NCBI GenBank assembly: GCA_036271795.1
Contig: DATAZY010000069.1
Location: 58,077 to 122,076 of the forward strand
Source: Galbitalea sp036271795
GTDB lineage: Bacteria > Actinomycetota > Actinomycetes > Actinomycetales > Microbacteriaceae
Length of the DNA: 64,000 nucleotides
Direction: 5' to 3'
This document shows, piece by piece, positions 44,024 to 52,960 of this stretch. The notes beneath the pieces were generated by a model. That model made no database searches, was not told the DNA's origin, and saw only the letters and a list, made by a program, of their open reading frames with translations. Numbering within the stretch: position 1 is the stretch's first letter; every line of letters starts with the position of its first letter. The position numbers and the translations under genes were made by a program.

Positions 44024-44703
44024 TGGAACGTTCCGGTCGCCTCGGGATCGGCATTGTCGGAGCAGGCAATGTCGGGCCGGTCTTTGGTGCTGCGCTGGCG
44101 GGGGCGGGCCACGCCATCGTCGGAATTTCGGCGCTGTCGCAGCGCAGCCGGGATCGGGCGGACGCGATGCTGCCCGGAGTGCCGGTCCTGGACATTCCCA
44201 CGATTCTCGAGCGAAGCGAGCTGGTGATTCTCGCCGTTCCTGATGCCGAGCTGCCTTCGCTCGTCGCCGGTCTCGCGGCAACGGGTAGCTGGCAAGCGGG
44301 ACAGCTAGTGCTGCACACCGCGGCGAGCATGGGCACCGCGGTCCTCGTGCCCGCACAGGCGCTCGGCGCCATTCCACTCGCCGTCCATCCGGCGATGGCG
44401 TTCACGGGAACAAGCATCGACCTGGTGCGGCTCCGCGACAGCTATTGCGCGGTGACCGCGGCGAGTGTGGTGCAGCCGATCGGAATGGCCCTGGTCGTCG
44501 AGATGGGCGCAGAACCGCTTCTCGTCGACGAGGATGACCGGCTCGCGTACGCGGAAGCGATCGCGATCGCGACCGGCTTCTCGGCGGCAATCGTCACACA
44601 GGCGACCGATGCGCTCGCATCGATCGGTGTGGAGAATGCCGGCCGGGTGCTCGCCCCGCTCGTGCGATCGGCCGTGGAGAACGCCTTAACGACAGCAACG
44701 TAA
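44023..44703 (+). CDS. DUF2520 Rossmann-like oxidoreductase
   Basis: A 226-aa protein with an NAD(P)-binding start (GIGIVGAGNVGPVFGAALAG) and the DUF2520 C-terminal helical half (LAVHPAMAFTGT). Such proteins usually precede panC in Actinobacteria and have been proposed to act in pantothenate synthesis, perhaps as a ketopantoate-type reductase; this is unproven. The ATG shares bases with the stop of the previous gene. Confidence 0.85.
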   Translation: MERSGRLGIGIVGAGNVGPVFGAALAGAGHAIVGISALSQRSRDRADAMLPGVPVLDIPTILERSELVILAVPDAELPSLVAGLAATGSWQAGQLVLHTAASMGTAVLVPAQALGAIPLAVHPAMAFTGTSIDLVRLRDSYCAVTAASVVQPIGMALVVEMGAEPLLVDEDDRLAYAEAIAIATGFSAAIVTQATDALASIGVENAGRVLAPLVRSAVENALTTAT

Positions 44704-44754
44704 GGATACGATCGATCTGTCCTCGATGAAGAGCGACCTGTTGGAGGACGATTC

Positions 44755-45618
44755 GTGAGCACCACCCAGCGACCGCGCCTGCTCGAGACGATTGCCGAGG
44801 TTCGCGAGGTTGTTGCGGCCGAACGCGTGGCCGGACGCAGAGTCTCACTGACGCCGACGCTTGGCGCCCTGCACGACGGTCATCTCGTTCATCTCTCGCG
44901 AGCGGCGGAACTCGTCGACACGAGGATCGTTTCGATCTTCGTCAACCCGCTGCAGTTCGGACCGAACGAAGACCTCGACAAGTATCCGCGAACCCTGGAT
45001 GCAGATCTGGACCGGCTCGGCGAGCTCGACGTTCCCTTCGTTTTCGCCCCGAGCGCGGCAGAGATGTATCCCGACGGGCGGCCGTCCATCCAGGTCCATG
45101 CCGGCAGGATCGGCGAGCTGTACGAGGGACGATCGCGCCCTGGGCATTTCGATGGAGTCCTCACCGTCGTCGCAAAGCTGCTGCTTATCGTGGCCCCCGA
45201 TGTCGTGACGTTTGGGCAGAAGGATGCCCAGCAGTTGTTTTTGGTGCGGCGCATGATTTTCGACCTCAACATCCCGGTCCGGCTGGAAGCGATCGAGATC
45301 GTTCGGGAGGCGGACGGACTGGCGCTCTCGAGCCGGAATCGTTACCTCGCGGGCAAGGAGCGTCCTGCCGCTCGCGCGCTGTCGCTCGCGCTCGAGGCCG
45401 CCGCGTCGTCCGCCGACCGAGGGATCGACGCAGTGGTCGCCGCGGCCCAGGGCACGCTGATGGGCGAACCGCTCGTCGAACTCGACTACCTGAAGGTCGT
45501 CAACCCCGACACCTTCCTTCCGGTGGATGACGGCTACCGTGGGCCTGCGCTCGTGCTGGTCGCCGCGAAGGTGGGGGGCACCCGCTTGATCGACAACGAA
45601 CGCATCTCACTCGCCTGA
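44755..45618 (+). CDS. panC: pantoate-beta-alanine ligase
   Basis: A 287-aa pantothenate synthetase that uses ATP to join pantoate and beta-alanine. The nucleotide motif is LHDGHLVHL (HxGH), with VTFGQKDAQQLFLVRRM and ALSSRNRYL further on. GTG start with GGAGGA upstream. Length normal. Confidence 0.95.
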   Translation: MSTTQRPRLLETIAEVREVVAAERVAGRRVSLTPTLGALHDGHLVHLSRAAELVDTRIVSIFVNPLQFGPNEDLDKYPRTLDADLDRLGELDVPFVFAPSAAEMYPDGRPSIQVHAGRIGELYEGRSRPGHFDGVLTVVAKLLLIVAPDVVTFGQKDAQQLFLVRRMIFDLNIPVRLEAIEIVREADGLALSSRNRYLAGKERPAARALSLALEAAASSADRGIDAVVAAAQGTLMGEPLVELDYLKVVNPDTFLPVDDGYRGPALVLVAAKVGGTRLIDNERISLA

Positions 45619-45691
45619 GAGCCACCCGGTGCCCCGGTACCATGGGACGGTCGACCGCACAGTGCCGTTGAACGCAAAGCAGGAGCCATAC

Positions 45692-47200
45692 GTGAGTGAC
45701 ACCCAGTCCGATCCGACTGAGCCCGAGCTGACCGAGACGGAGGTCTTCGAGCAGAAGGCAGTGCGGCTGGCCAAGCGGGAGCGGCTCAACGAGCTCGGCC
45801 TTGGTGCCTATCCGGTCGCCGTTCCGATCACCGACACCATCGGTGCCGTGCGAGCGCGTTTCGACAACCTTTCGGCCGATGAGAAGACCGGTGAGATCGC
45901 CGCACTTGCCGGCCGGGTTGTGTTCCTGCGCAACTCGGGAAAGCTCTGCTTCGTGCAGCTGCAGGCCGGAGACGGCGATCGTCTCCAGGCCATGTTCAGC
46001 CTGGCGGAGATCGGCGAGGAATCTCTCGCCCTGTTCAAGGAACTCGTCGACCTGGGCGATCACCTGTTCGTGTCCGGCGAGATCATCTCCAGCCGTACCG
46101 GTGAGCTTTCGATCTTCGTGAAGGAATGGCAGATCGCGTCGAAGGCGATCCAGCCGCTCCCCAATCTGCACAACGAGTTGAGTGAGGAGTCGCGGGTTCG
46201 CAGCCGCTACCTCGACCTCATCGTCCGCGAGCGAGCTCGCTATGTTGTCCGAGCCCGCGCTGCGGTCAATGCATCGCTGCGCAAGACCTTCGCGGATCAT
46301 GACTTTCTCGAGGTCGAGACGCCCATGCTTCAGACGATGCACGGCGGTGCCGCCGCGCGGCCATTCTCGACGCACAGCAACGCGTTCGAGGCGGAACTGT
46401 TCCTGCGCATCGCGCCAGAGCTGTTCCTCAAGCGCGCGGTCGTGGGTGGTATCGACCGGATCTTCGAGATCAACCGCAACTTCCGAAACGAGGGTGCCGA
46501 CTCCACGCACTCGCCCGAGTTCGCCATGCTCGAGGCTTACCAGGCCTACGGGGATTACAACCAGATCGGTGACCTGACCCAGGAGATGATCCAAAACGCC
46601 GCAACTGCAGTCGCCGGGTCGACGACGGTGACCTGGGCGGATGGCTCCGATTACGACTTCGGCGGTGACTGGGATCGGCTCGACATGTACGAGTCGCTGT
46701 CCGCTGCGGCCGGGGTTGAAGTCACGACGCAGTGGACCCTCGCCGAGCTGGAGAGGCTTGCCGCATCCGTCGGAATCGAGGTTGCCCTGCCGACCCACGG
46801 GAAGCTCGTCGAGGAACTGTGGGAACACTTCGTCAAACCCTCGCTCTATCGGCCGACCTTCGTCATGGACTTCCCGGTCGACACATCACCGCTTGTGCGC
46901 GAACACCGATCCAAGCCCGGTGTGGTCGAGAAGTGGGACCTCTACGTGCGCGGATTCGAACTGGCGACGGGCTACTCGGAGCTCGTGGATCCGGTGATCC
47001 AGCGCGAGCGATTTGTCGAGCAGGCGGTGCTCGCAAGCCAGGGTGACCCCGAGGCGATGCGGCTCGATGAGGAGTTCCTGCGCGCGCTCGAATTCGGGAT
47101 GCCGCCCACCGGAGGCATGGGTATGGGAATCGATCGCCTGATGATGGCGCTCACCGGACTCGGGATTCGCGAAACCATCCTGTTTCCGCTGGTCAAGTAG
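45692..47200 (+). CDS. lysS: lysyl-tRNA synthetase (class II)
   Basis: A 502-aa class II synthetase: N-terminal OB fold (about 55-165) and catalytic core with motif 2 (FRNEGADSTHSPEF) and motif 3 (GMGMGIDRLMMAL). The GTG at 45692 has AGGAG 7 bases upstream; the frame reads further up without conservation. It follows panC as in many Actinobacteria. Confidence 0.95.
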   Translation: MSDTQSDPTEPELTETEVFEQKAVRLAKRERLNELGLGAYPVAVPITDTIGAVRARFDNLSADEKTGEIAALAGRVVFLRNSGKLCFVQLQAGDGDRLQAMFSLAEIGEESLALFKELVDLGDHLFVSGEIISSRTGELSIFVKEWQIASKAIQPLPNLHNELSEESRVRSRYLDLIVRERARYVVRARAAVNASLRKTFADHDFLEVETPMLQTMHGGAAARPFSTHSNAFEAELFLRIAPELFLKRAVVGGIDRIFEINRNFRNEGADSTHSPEFAMLEAYQAYGDYNQIGDLTQEMIQNAATAVAGSTTVTWADGSDYDFGGDWDRLDMYESLSAAAGVEVTTQWTLAELERLAASVGIEVALPTHGKLVEELWEHFVKPSLYRPTFVMDFPVDTSPLVREHRSKPGVVEKWDLYVRGFELATGYSELVDPVIQRERFVEQAVLASQGDPEAMRLDEEFLRALEFGMPPTGGMGMGIDRLMMALTGLGIRETILFPLVK

Positions 47201-47209
47201 GGTGCTGAA

Positions 47210-47431
47210 GTGAGCGATTCATCGAACTTACCCCCCGAGCCGCCGGACGACCCGGCGAACGGAGACGAGCCGGAGTTCACCAAGGAGCCACAGCCGGAGT
47301 TGCCGCTGGCTCTGCGCAAGAAGAAAGCCGGCTGGAACTGGAACCGCGTTCTCATCTGGATTATCGTTGGCGGATTTGCCCTCTATCTGATCATCACCGG
47401 CATCGTCGGCATCCTGACGAAGGCGCGATGA
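47210..47431 (+). CDS. small single-pass membrane protein downstream of lysS
   Basis: A 73-aa protein: acidic Pro-rich first half (about 1-35), KKK-containing linker, then one transmembrane helix (LIWIIVGGFALYLIITGIV) and a short basic tail. GTG start 9 bases after lysS. No known family recognised. It overlaps a 30-residue membrane ORF by 4 bases. Confidence 0.65.
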   Translation: MSDSSNLPPEPPDDPANGDEPEFTKEPQPELPLALRKKKAGWNWNRVLIWIIVGGFALYLIITGIVGILTKAR

Positions 47432-47520
47432 GCCGTCGTTCGTCGCGGATTGTGATGGCTGTCGCGCTGATCGGCATCCTCGCGGTGATCGCGGTCGTCA
47501 CACTCACAGGACAGCGCTAG
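47428..47520 (+). CDS. 30-residue membrane microprotein
   Basis: ATG at 47428 overlaps the previous stop (ATGA). The product is MSRRSSRI followed by a continuous hydrophobic helix (VMAVALIGILAVIAVVT) and LTGQR. The positive N terminus and coupled start suggest a real small membrane peptide. No family is known to me; it may also be chance. Confidence 0.45.
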   Translation: MSRRSSRIVMAVALIGILAVIAVVTLTGQR

Positions 47521-47542
47521 GCGCGAGAGGTAATCTGGCACC

Positions 47543-47725
47543 ATGCCCACGACCGTGTGGGGAGGCATCGTGTTCTCCCTGGCTCCAACCATCTGCGTTG
47601 GACTCATCTTCTGGTTCGCCATGCGCGCGATCCTCAGGGCGGATCGAACCGAGCGCAAGGAATTCGCACGCATCGAGGCCGAGGAACGGGCCAAGCTTGC
47701 TGCGGAATCGGCCAATTCGCGCTAG
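47543..47725 (+). CDS. small membrane protein (60 aa)
   Basis: One transmembrane helix at residues 7-27 (IVFSLAPTICVGLIFWFAM), followed by a charged Arg/Glu-rich amphipathic helix. Proteins like this are conserved near lysS in Microbacteriaceae. Function is unknown. Its stop codon overlaps the opposite-strand pirin stop by 4 bases. Confidence 0.7.
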   Translation: MPTTVWGGIVFSLAPTICVGLIFWFAMRAILRADRTERKEFARIEAEERAKLAAESANSR

Positions 47726-48699
47726 TCGCGAGGTCTTAGCCTGACGTTCGGCAGCTCGGGCGCGGGAAGCGGGCGACCGTCGTAGCCGCTGACGCGTCCA
47801 AATCGACCCTCTTCGTTGTCGTCGGCGATGACATCCACCTGCCACTGACGACGGAACTCCACGATCTCGTCGTGGCTCCGGCCGATGAAGTTCCACCACA
47901 TGACGATCTGTTCACCCAGTGGTTCTCCGCCGATGAACAATGCGCGCAGCGGTCTGTCGCGGGCTTCGATGCGGATGGTCGCGGCGCCGGGGCGCACGAA
48001 CGCGAGTTCGAATCGTGCCACGGGATGTCCGTTCACGCTGGGGGCGCCATCGTCAACGAGCAGACCGTGTTCGAACTCGGGGTCCACCGGGAGCTGGAGA
48101 ATCGTCCCCGCGGGCAGGTCGAGCTGTGCTCCGACGACCCGACTGAAGGCGCGCGCACTCGAGGAGCGCCCCAGCAGTTCGCCGAGGAAGACGGTAATGG
48201 TCGCGCCGTCGAATTCGAACGGCGACGGCACGAAGTTCTCGAAGAACGGTTCGGCGTGACGAGTGGCGTCGGGCAGCGCGATCCACAACTGCGCGCCATG
48301 CAGCTCCGTCGTCTGTGGCAGTGACACCTCGGAATGCTGGATTCCGCGGCCCGCGGTCATCAGGTTGAGCTCGCCGGGTCGCACGATCGCGTGGGATCCG
48401 ACGCTGTCGCGGTGCTCGATCTCGCCTGCGAAGAGCCAGCTGACGGTCTGCAGTCCCGTGTGTGGGTGTGGCGGAACAGCCATCCCCCCGCTCACCGCGA
48501 CGATGTCCGGACCGTAGTGGTCCACGAAACACCAGGCGCCGATGAGGCTGCGCGCTCGCTGCGGCAGCGTGCGACGAACCGACATCGCGCGGGGACCACC
48601 GAGCGGAACGTCCCGGGGTTCGAGGATCTCGACTTCGTGAGCGGCGCGCGTGTCGGGCGCCGGGAACAGCTCGACCGGATCCTTCTCGAGGTTGCTCAT
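47722..48699 (-). CDS. pirin family protein
   Basis: A 325-aa bicupin. The N-terminal cupin has the metal motif PPHPHTGLQTVSW with the partner EIEHRDS, and GELNLMTAGRGIQHSE is the signature. Relatives act as redox-dependent co-regulators or quercetinases; no specific reaction can be assigned. Length is slightly above the usual 230-300. Confidence 0.92.
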   Translation of the reverse strand: MSNLEKDPVELFPAPDTRAAHEVEILEPRDVPLGGPRAMSVRRTLPQRARSLIGAWCFVDHYGPDIVAVSGGMAVPPHPHTGLQTVSWLFAGEIEHRDSVGSHAIVRPGELNLMTAGRGIQHSEVSLPQTTELHGAQLWIALPDATRHAEPFFENFVPSPFEFDGATITVFLGELLGRSSSARAFSRVVGAQLDLPAGTILQLPVDPEFEHGLLVDDGAPSVNGHPVARFELAFVRPGAATIRIEARDRPLRALFIGGEPLGEQIVMWWNFIGRSHDEIVEFRRQWQVDVIADDNEEGRFGRVSGYDGRPLPAPELPNVRLRPRD

Positions 48700-48808
48700 G
48701 CAAACACCTTACAAACGTCTCGCCCACCGCTCATCGAATGTGCGCGTGATGCCAGTCCGAGTGGACGGCACCGTCATCGGGTGCACAGTCGATGAAATGG
48801 ATGACGGG

Positions 48809-49027
48809 TCAGGCGCGGACGAGCAGGTCGCCAACCTCGCAATCGACGGCGGCACAGATCGCTGCAAGGGTCGAGTACCGGATGGCGCGCGCTCGATCGT
48901 TCTTCAAAATCGACAGGTTGACGATGCTCACCCCCACCAGCTCGCTGAGACGGGTGAGGGTCATCCCGCGCTGCTCGAGCAGTTCATCCAGGCGGCAGTG
49001 GATCCCCGTGGGCTCGTCCTCAGTCAC
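48809..49027 (-). CDS. small XRE-family regulator (YozG-like)
   Basis: A 72-aa single helix-turn-helix protein: LDELLEQRGMTLTRLSELVG, then VNLSILKNDRARAIRYSTL. Its start overlaps the DUF2975 gene's stop by 4 bases, a frequent gene pair. It probably binds the palindromes upstream of the pair at 49669-49699. Confidence 0.9.
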   Translation of the reverse strand: MTEDEPTGIHCRLDELLEQRGMTLTRLSELVGVSIVNLSILKNDRARAIRYSTLAAICAAVDCEVGDLLVRA

Positions 49028-49659
49028 ACCAGGCCCTCGGTGTCGTTTTGCAGGCGAGTGCCGTACTCGAAAGCGAGTCCGACGAGAAGGAGCACGATCC
49101 CAAAGATCGCGAGTGTCGGATCGAACCGACCCGCGAGAGGCCAGAACCCATAACCACCACCGTTGAGTTCTTTCGCGGCGGCGCCGCCAGCGAGAGCGAC
49201 ACCGGCCTGGCTGATCATCCCGCCAATGGCGAGAATGAGCCCGGCGGCGCTGACGGCTCGCGCAATGGAACGGCGGAACAGTCCTCCTCGAAGCAGCCGC
49301 CAGGACAGAAGAGCGATCAACGCGCTCAGCGAGACCTGGATGAGAACGGTCGCGGCCGCTGCCGTGGTCACGAGGATTACGACCGTTGAGCTCAATCCGC
49401 GGGCCTGCAGGGTCGCGGTCGGGTAAGTGCCATCGATCACGGGGAACAGGGCGGCGGAGTGAAGCTGCTTTGGCAGGGGCTTGTTGGCGACCAGAGTCAG
49501 TTGCGTATAGCCGCTAGCCAAATGCTGGCTAATCGACAATGCACCGCTAGCGAGGCAATAGATACCCACGATGAGGGCGATGCCAAAGAACACCCAGAGG
49601 ATTCCTCGGGCCACTACCACAATCGTGCGTGGCCCAGCGATGAGCGATCTATCGGTCAT
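49024..49659 (-). CDS. DUF2975 membrane protein
   Basis: A 211-aa protein with four transmembrane segments (about 14-38, 90-115, 135-155, 180-200). DUF2975 proteins are membrane partners of YozG-like regulators; function unknown. ATG preceded by AGGTTAGG. Confidence 0.85.
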   Translation of the reverse strand: MTDRSLIAGPRTIVVVARGILWVFFGIALIVGIYCLASGALSISQHLASGYTQLTLVANKPLPKQLHSAALFPVIDGTYPTATLQARGLSSTVVILVTTAAAATVLIQVSLSALIALLSWRLLRGGLFRRSIARAVSAAGLILAIGGMISQAGVALAGGAAAKELNGGGYGFWPLAGRFDPTLAIFGIVLLLVGLAFEYGTRLQNDTEGLV

Positions 49660-49668
49660 GACCTAACC

Positions 49669-49699
49669 TAACGATAGTCGATAATAACGAATATCGTTA
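49669..49699. promoter_or_regulatory. palindromic operator of the DUF2975/XRE pair
   Basis: TAACGATA (49669-49676) is inverted at 49692-49699, and an inner perfect palindrome TAACGA-ATA-TCGTTA occupies 49685-49699. It sits 10 bases before the DUF2975 start, where the encoded XRE protein could repress. Confidence 0.6.
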
Positions 49700-49732
49700 A
49701 CCTAGTGCCGCCACTCAAGCGCGTCAACACGG

Positions 49733-49750
49733 GTCACGCCCACGGCGAAC
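49733..49750. promoter_or_regulatory. ClgR-like binding site before clpC
   Basis: CGC-CCACG-GCG followed by AAC fits the CGC-N5-GCG core and most flanking positions of the ClgR motif as I recall it from Corynebacterium. It is about 85 bases before the clpC start. ClgR activates clp genes in Actinobacteria. Confidence 0.45.
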
Positions 49751-49834
49751 AGAGGCATGGTTTAGGGGGTCCCCTCGTTAGTCTCTTTGTAACGGCACCG
49801 CTATTTCTGCACCGGTGCCTGAGGAGACAAAAAC

Positions 49835-52312
49835 ATGTTTGAGAGATTTACCGACAGAGCTCGCCGCGTCGTGGTTTTGGCCCAGGAAGAGGCCAAGATG
49901 CTCAACCACAACTACATCGGCACGGAGCACATCCTGCTCGGTCTGATTCACGAGGGCGAGGGCGTCGCCGCCAAGGCTCTCGAGTCTCTGGGTATTTCGC
50001 TCGACTCCGTTCGCGAGCAGGTCCAGGACATCATCGGCCAGGGCCAGCAGCAGCCGACCGGACACATCCCCTTCACGCCGCGGGCGAAGAAGGTGCTTGA
50101 GCTGTCGCTGCGTGAGGCGCTGCAGCTCGGCCACAACTACATCGGAACCGAGCACATCCTCCTCGGCCTCATCCGCGAGGGCGAGGGTGTCGCCGCCCAG
50201 GTTCTCGTGAAGCTCGGCGCAGACCTCAACAAGGTGCGCCAGCAGGTCATCCAGCTGCTGTCCGGCTACCAGGGCAAGGAGGCCGTCGCCGTCGGCGGAA
50301 ACGACGCCACTCCGGACAAGGGCTCGCAGATCCTCGACCAGTTCGGCCGCAACCTGACGCAGGCTGCGCGCGACGGCAAGCTCGACCCGGTCATCGGGCG
50401 CGAGAAGGAGATGGAGCGGGTCATGCAGATTCTCTCCCGTCGTTCGAAGAACAACCCTGTCCTGATCGGGGAGCCCGGCGTCGGTAAGACCGCCGTCGTC
50501 GAGGGGCTCGCACAGGCGATCGTCAAGGGCGAGGTGCCCGAGACGCTGAAGGACAAGCAGCTCTACTCGCTCGACCTCGGTTCGCTCATTGCCGGCAGCC
50601 GCTACCGTGGTGACTTCGAGGAGCGCCTCAAGAAGGTCACAAAAGAGATCCGCACGCGCGGCGACATCATCGTCTTCATCGACGAGATCCACACGCTCGT
50701 CGGTGCGGGTGCTGCTGAGGGCGCGATCGACGCCGCATCCATCCTGAAGCCGCTGCTTGCCCGCGGCGAACTGCAGACGATTGGTGCGACCACGCTCGAC
50801 GAATACCGCAAGCATTTCGAGAAGGATGCCGCCCTCGAGCGCCGCTTCCAGCCGGTGCAGGTGCACGAGCCGTCGCTGCCGCACACCATCAACATCCTCA
50901 AGGGACTGCGCGACAAGTACGAGGCGTTCCACAAGGTCTCGATCACGGATGGCGCCATCGTCGCCGCCGCGAACCTTGCCGACCGCTACGTCGCGGACCG
51001 CTTCCTGCCGGACAAGGCCATCGACCTGATCGACGAGGCCGGCGCTCGCCTGCGCCTGTCGATCCTGTCGGCGCCGCCGGAGCTCCGCGAGTTCGACGAG
51101 AAGATCGCCGTCGTTCGCGGGCAGAAGGAGGCCGCGATCGAGGATCAGGACTTCGAGAAGGCCGCTTCGCTTCGTGACGAAGAGAAGAAGTTGCTCGGTG
51201 AGCGCCTTCGCCTGGAGAAGCAGTGGAAGTCGGGTGACACCGGCGCAAGCGGAACCGTCGATGAGGGAATCATCGCCGAAGTTTTGGCTGCGGCCACGGG
51301 CATCCCGGTCTTCAAACTGACCGAGGAGGAGTCGAGTCGACTCGTCTTCATGGAGAAGGCCCTGCACGAGCGTGTCGTCGGTCAGGAAGAGGCCATCTCG
51401 GTTCTCGCCAAGACCATTCGCCGCACGCGCGCCGGGCTCAAGGACCCGAAGCGTCCATCCGGTTCGTTCATCTTCGCCGGCCCCACCGGTGTCGGTAAGA
51501 CCGAGCTGGCCAAGGCGCTCGCGGAGTTCCTGTTTGATGACGAGAACGCGCTGATCGCACTCGACATGAGCGAGTACGGCGAGAAGCACACGGTCTCACG
51601 ACTGTTCGGTGCCCCTCCCGGATTCGTTGGATTCGAAGAGGGCGGCCAGCTCACCGAGAAGGTGCGTCGTAAGCCGTTCTCCGTGGTGCTGTTCGATGAG
51701 ATCGAGAAGGCTCACCCCGACATCTTCAACTCGCTGCTTCAGATTCTTGAAGAGGGCCGGTTGACGGATGGCCAGGGTCGCGTCGTCGACTTCAAGAACA
51801 CGGTCATCATCATGACGACCAACCTCGGCACAAAGGACATCACCAACGGCCCGGTCGGCTTCCAACTCGGTGGCGACACCGCGACGGACTACGACCGGAT
51901 GCGCGGCAAGGTCGTCGACGAGCTGAAGAAGCACTTCAAGCCTGAGTTCCTGAACCGTGTCGACGAGACGATCGTGTTCCCGCAGCTGAACAAGGAAGAG
52001 CTCCTGCAGATCGTGGACCTGTTCATCAGCCGCCTCAAGGTGCGCCTCATGGATCGCGACCTCACCATTGAGCTGTCGCTGCCCGCCAAGGAGAAGCTCA
52101 TCGAGATCGGGTTCGACCCGGCGCTCGGGGCACGGCCGCTCCGTCGCGCGGTGCAGCACGAGGTCGAGGACCGGTTGTCGGAGAAGATCCTGCACGGCGA
52201 GCTCAACGCGGGCGACCACGTGCACGTCGACTTCGTGGACAACGAGTTCGTCATCACGACGTCGCGCCAGCCCGGAGCAGTCGAGCCGGAACCGGTGGCC
52301 GTCGAGGCGTAG
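49835..52312 (+). CDS. clpC: ATP-dependent Clp protease ATP-binding subunit ClpC
   Basis: An 825-aa unfoldase: two N-terminal Clp repeats (residues 1-145), first AAA module (GEPGVGKT near 212), a middle UVR-like helical domain (about 410-460) and second AAA module (GPTGVGKT near 550), then the C-terminal small domain. It feeds proteins to ClpP. AGGAG precedes the ATG. Monocistronic: a strong terminator follows. Confidence 0.97.
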   Translation: MFERFTDRARRVVVLAQEEAKMLNHNYIGTEHILLGLIHEGEGVAAKALESLGISLDSVREQVQDIIGQGQQQPTGHIPFTPRAKKVLELSLREALQLGHNYIGTEHILLGLIREGEGVAAQVLVKLGADLNKVRQQVIQLLSGYQGKEAVAVGGNDATPDKGSQILDQFGRNLTQAARDGKLDPVIGREKEMERVMQILSRRSKNNPVLIGEPGVGKTAVVEGLAQAIVKGEVPETLKDKQLYSLDLGSLIAGSRYRGDFEERLKKVTKEIRTRGDIIVFIDEIHTLVGAGAAEGAIDAASILKPLLARGELQTIGATTLDEYRKHFEKDAALERRFQPVQVHEPSLPHTINILKGLRDKYEAFHKVSITDGAIVAAANLADRYVADRFLPDKAIDLIDEAGARLRLSILSAPPELREFDEKIAVVRGQKEAAIEDQDFEKAASLRDEEKKLLGERLRLEKQWKSGDTGASGTVDEGIIAEVLAAATGIPVFKLTEEESSRLVFMEKALHERVVGQEEAISVLAKTIRRTRAGLKDPKRPSGSFIFAGPTGVGKTELAKALAEFLFDDENALIALDMSEYGEKHTVSRLFGAPPGFVGFEEGGQLTEKVRRKPFSVVLFDEIEKAHPDIFNSLLQILEEGRLTDGQGRVVDFKNTVIIMTTNLGTKDITNGPVGFQLGGDTATDYDRMRGKVVDELKKHFKPEFLNRVDETIVFPQLNKEELLQIVDLFISRLKVRLMDRDLTIELSLPAKEKLIEIGFDPALGARPLRRAVQHEVEDRLSEKILHGELNAGDHVHVDFVDNEFVITTSRQPGAVEPEPVAVEA

Positions 52313-52320
52313 CTTCAGCA

Positions 52321-52354
52321 CGAGTCAGGGGCGTCTTCGGGCGCCCCTGACTCG
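52321..52354 (+). terminator. terminator of clpC
   Basis: CGAGTCAGGGGCG (52321-52333) pairs perfectly with CGCCCCTGACTCG (52342-52354) around an 8-base TCTTCGGG loop. Only TT follows, so the stem does most of the work. Confidence 0.8.
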
Positions 52355-52445
52355 TTAAACCGATCTCAAGGAAAAGCGCGTTGGAATAGGCTGGGTGAGC
52401 GAGAAAGCGCCTGCACTCGCTCTAATCTCCTTGAGATCGGTTTAA
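52355..52445. repeat. 18-bp perfect inverted repeat between clpC and the acetyltransferase gene
   Basis: TTAAACCGATCTCAAGGA (52355-52372) returns as its exact reverse complement at 52428-52445, 55 bases apart. The right arm ends two bases before the GTG start of the next gene. It could be a regulator pair site or a long-range RNA stem. Confidence 0.75.
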
Positions 52446-52447
52446 GT

Positions 52448-52957
52448 GTGAGTTTCACCGTGCGCCCGGCCCGCACCGCTGACGTTCCCGCGATCAAGGC
52501 GCTCGTCGAACCCCTGGTCCAGCGTCGCATCCTTCTCGGCAAGGAGCGGGTCGTTTTCTACGAAGCTGTCCAGGAATTCCGGGTCGCGGTGGATGACGAC
52601 GGCCAACTCATCGGCTGCGGCGCATTGCACGTCATGTGGGAAGACCTCGGCGAGGTGCGAACCCTCGCGGTAGCCGACGACTGGCTGCATCACGGGGTCG
52701 GCCACGCCATCCTGAGCGACATCGAGACTTCGGCGATCGCGCTCGGACTGACGCGGTTGTTCTGTTTGACCTTCGAGACGGAGTTCTTCGGAAGGCACGG
52801 TTTCACGTCTATCGGCGAGGATGTGGTCGCTCCCGATGTCTATTCTGAGCTCGTCCGCTCCCAGGATGAGGGCATCGCCGAGTTCCTGGACCTGAGCCGA
52901 GTAAAGCCAAACACCCTAGGCAATACAAGGATGCTGAAGACGCTGCAGTTAGCCTGA
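52448..52957 (+). CDS. amino-acid N-acetyltransferase (ArgA-like GNAT)
   Basis: A 169-aa GNAT protein resembling the short N-acetylglutamate synthases of Actinobacteria (VRPARTADVPAIKALVEPLV start). The acetyl-CoA motif is VADDWLHHGVGHAIL and FFGRHGF is the typical end. It would start arginine synthesis by acetylating glutamate. It lies alone, away from other arg genes. The GTG start overlaps the right arm region of an inverted repeat, where no Shine-Dalgarno sequence stands other than CTCCTTGAG-like bases, so initiation may be controlled by folding. Confidence 0.85.
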   Translation: MSFTVRPARTADVPAIKALVEPLVQRRILLGKERVVFYEAVQEFRVAVDDDGQLIGCGALHVMWEDLGEVRTLAVADDWLHHGVGHAILSDIETSAIALGLTRLFCLTFETEFFGRHGFTSIGEDVVAPDVYSELVRSQDEGIAEFLDLSRVKPNTLGNTRMLKTLQLA

Positions 52958-52960
52958 AGT

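Noticed and set aside
49778..51589. 603-codon open frame opposite clpC
   Set aside because: Antisense shadow of a highly GC-biased gene with complete ClpC domains on the other strand.
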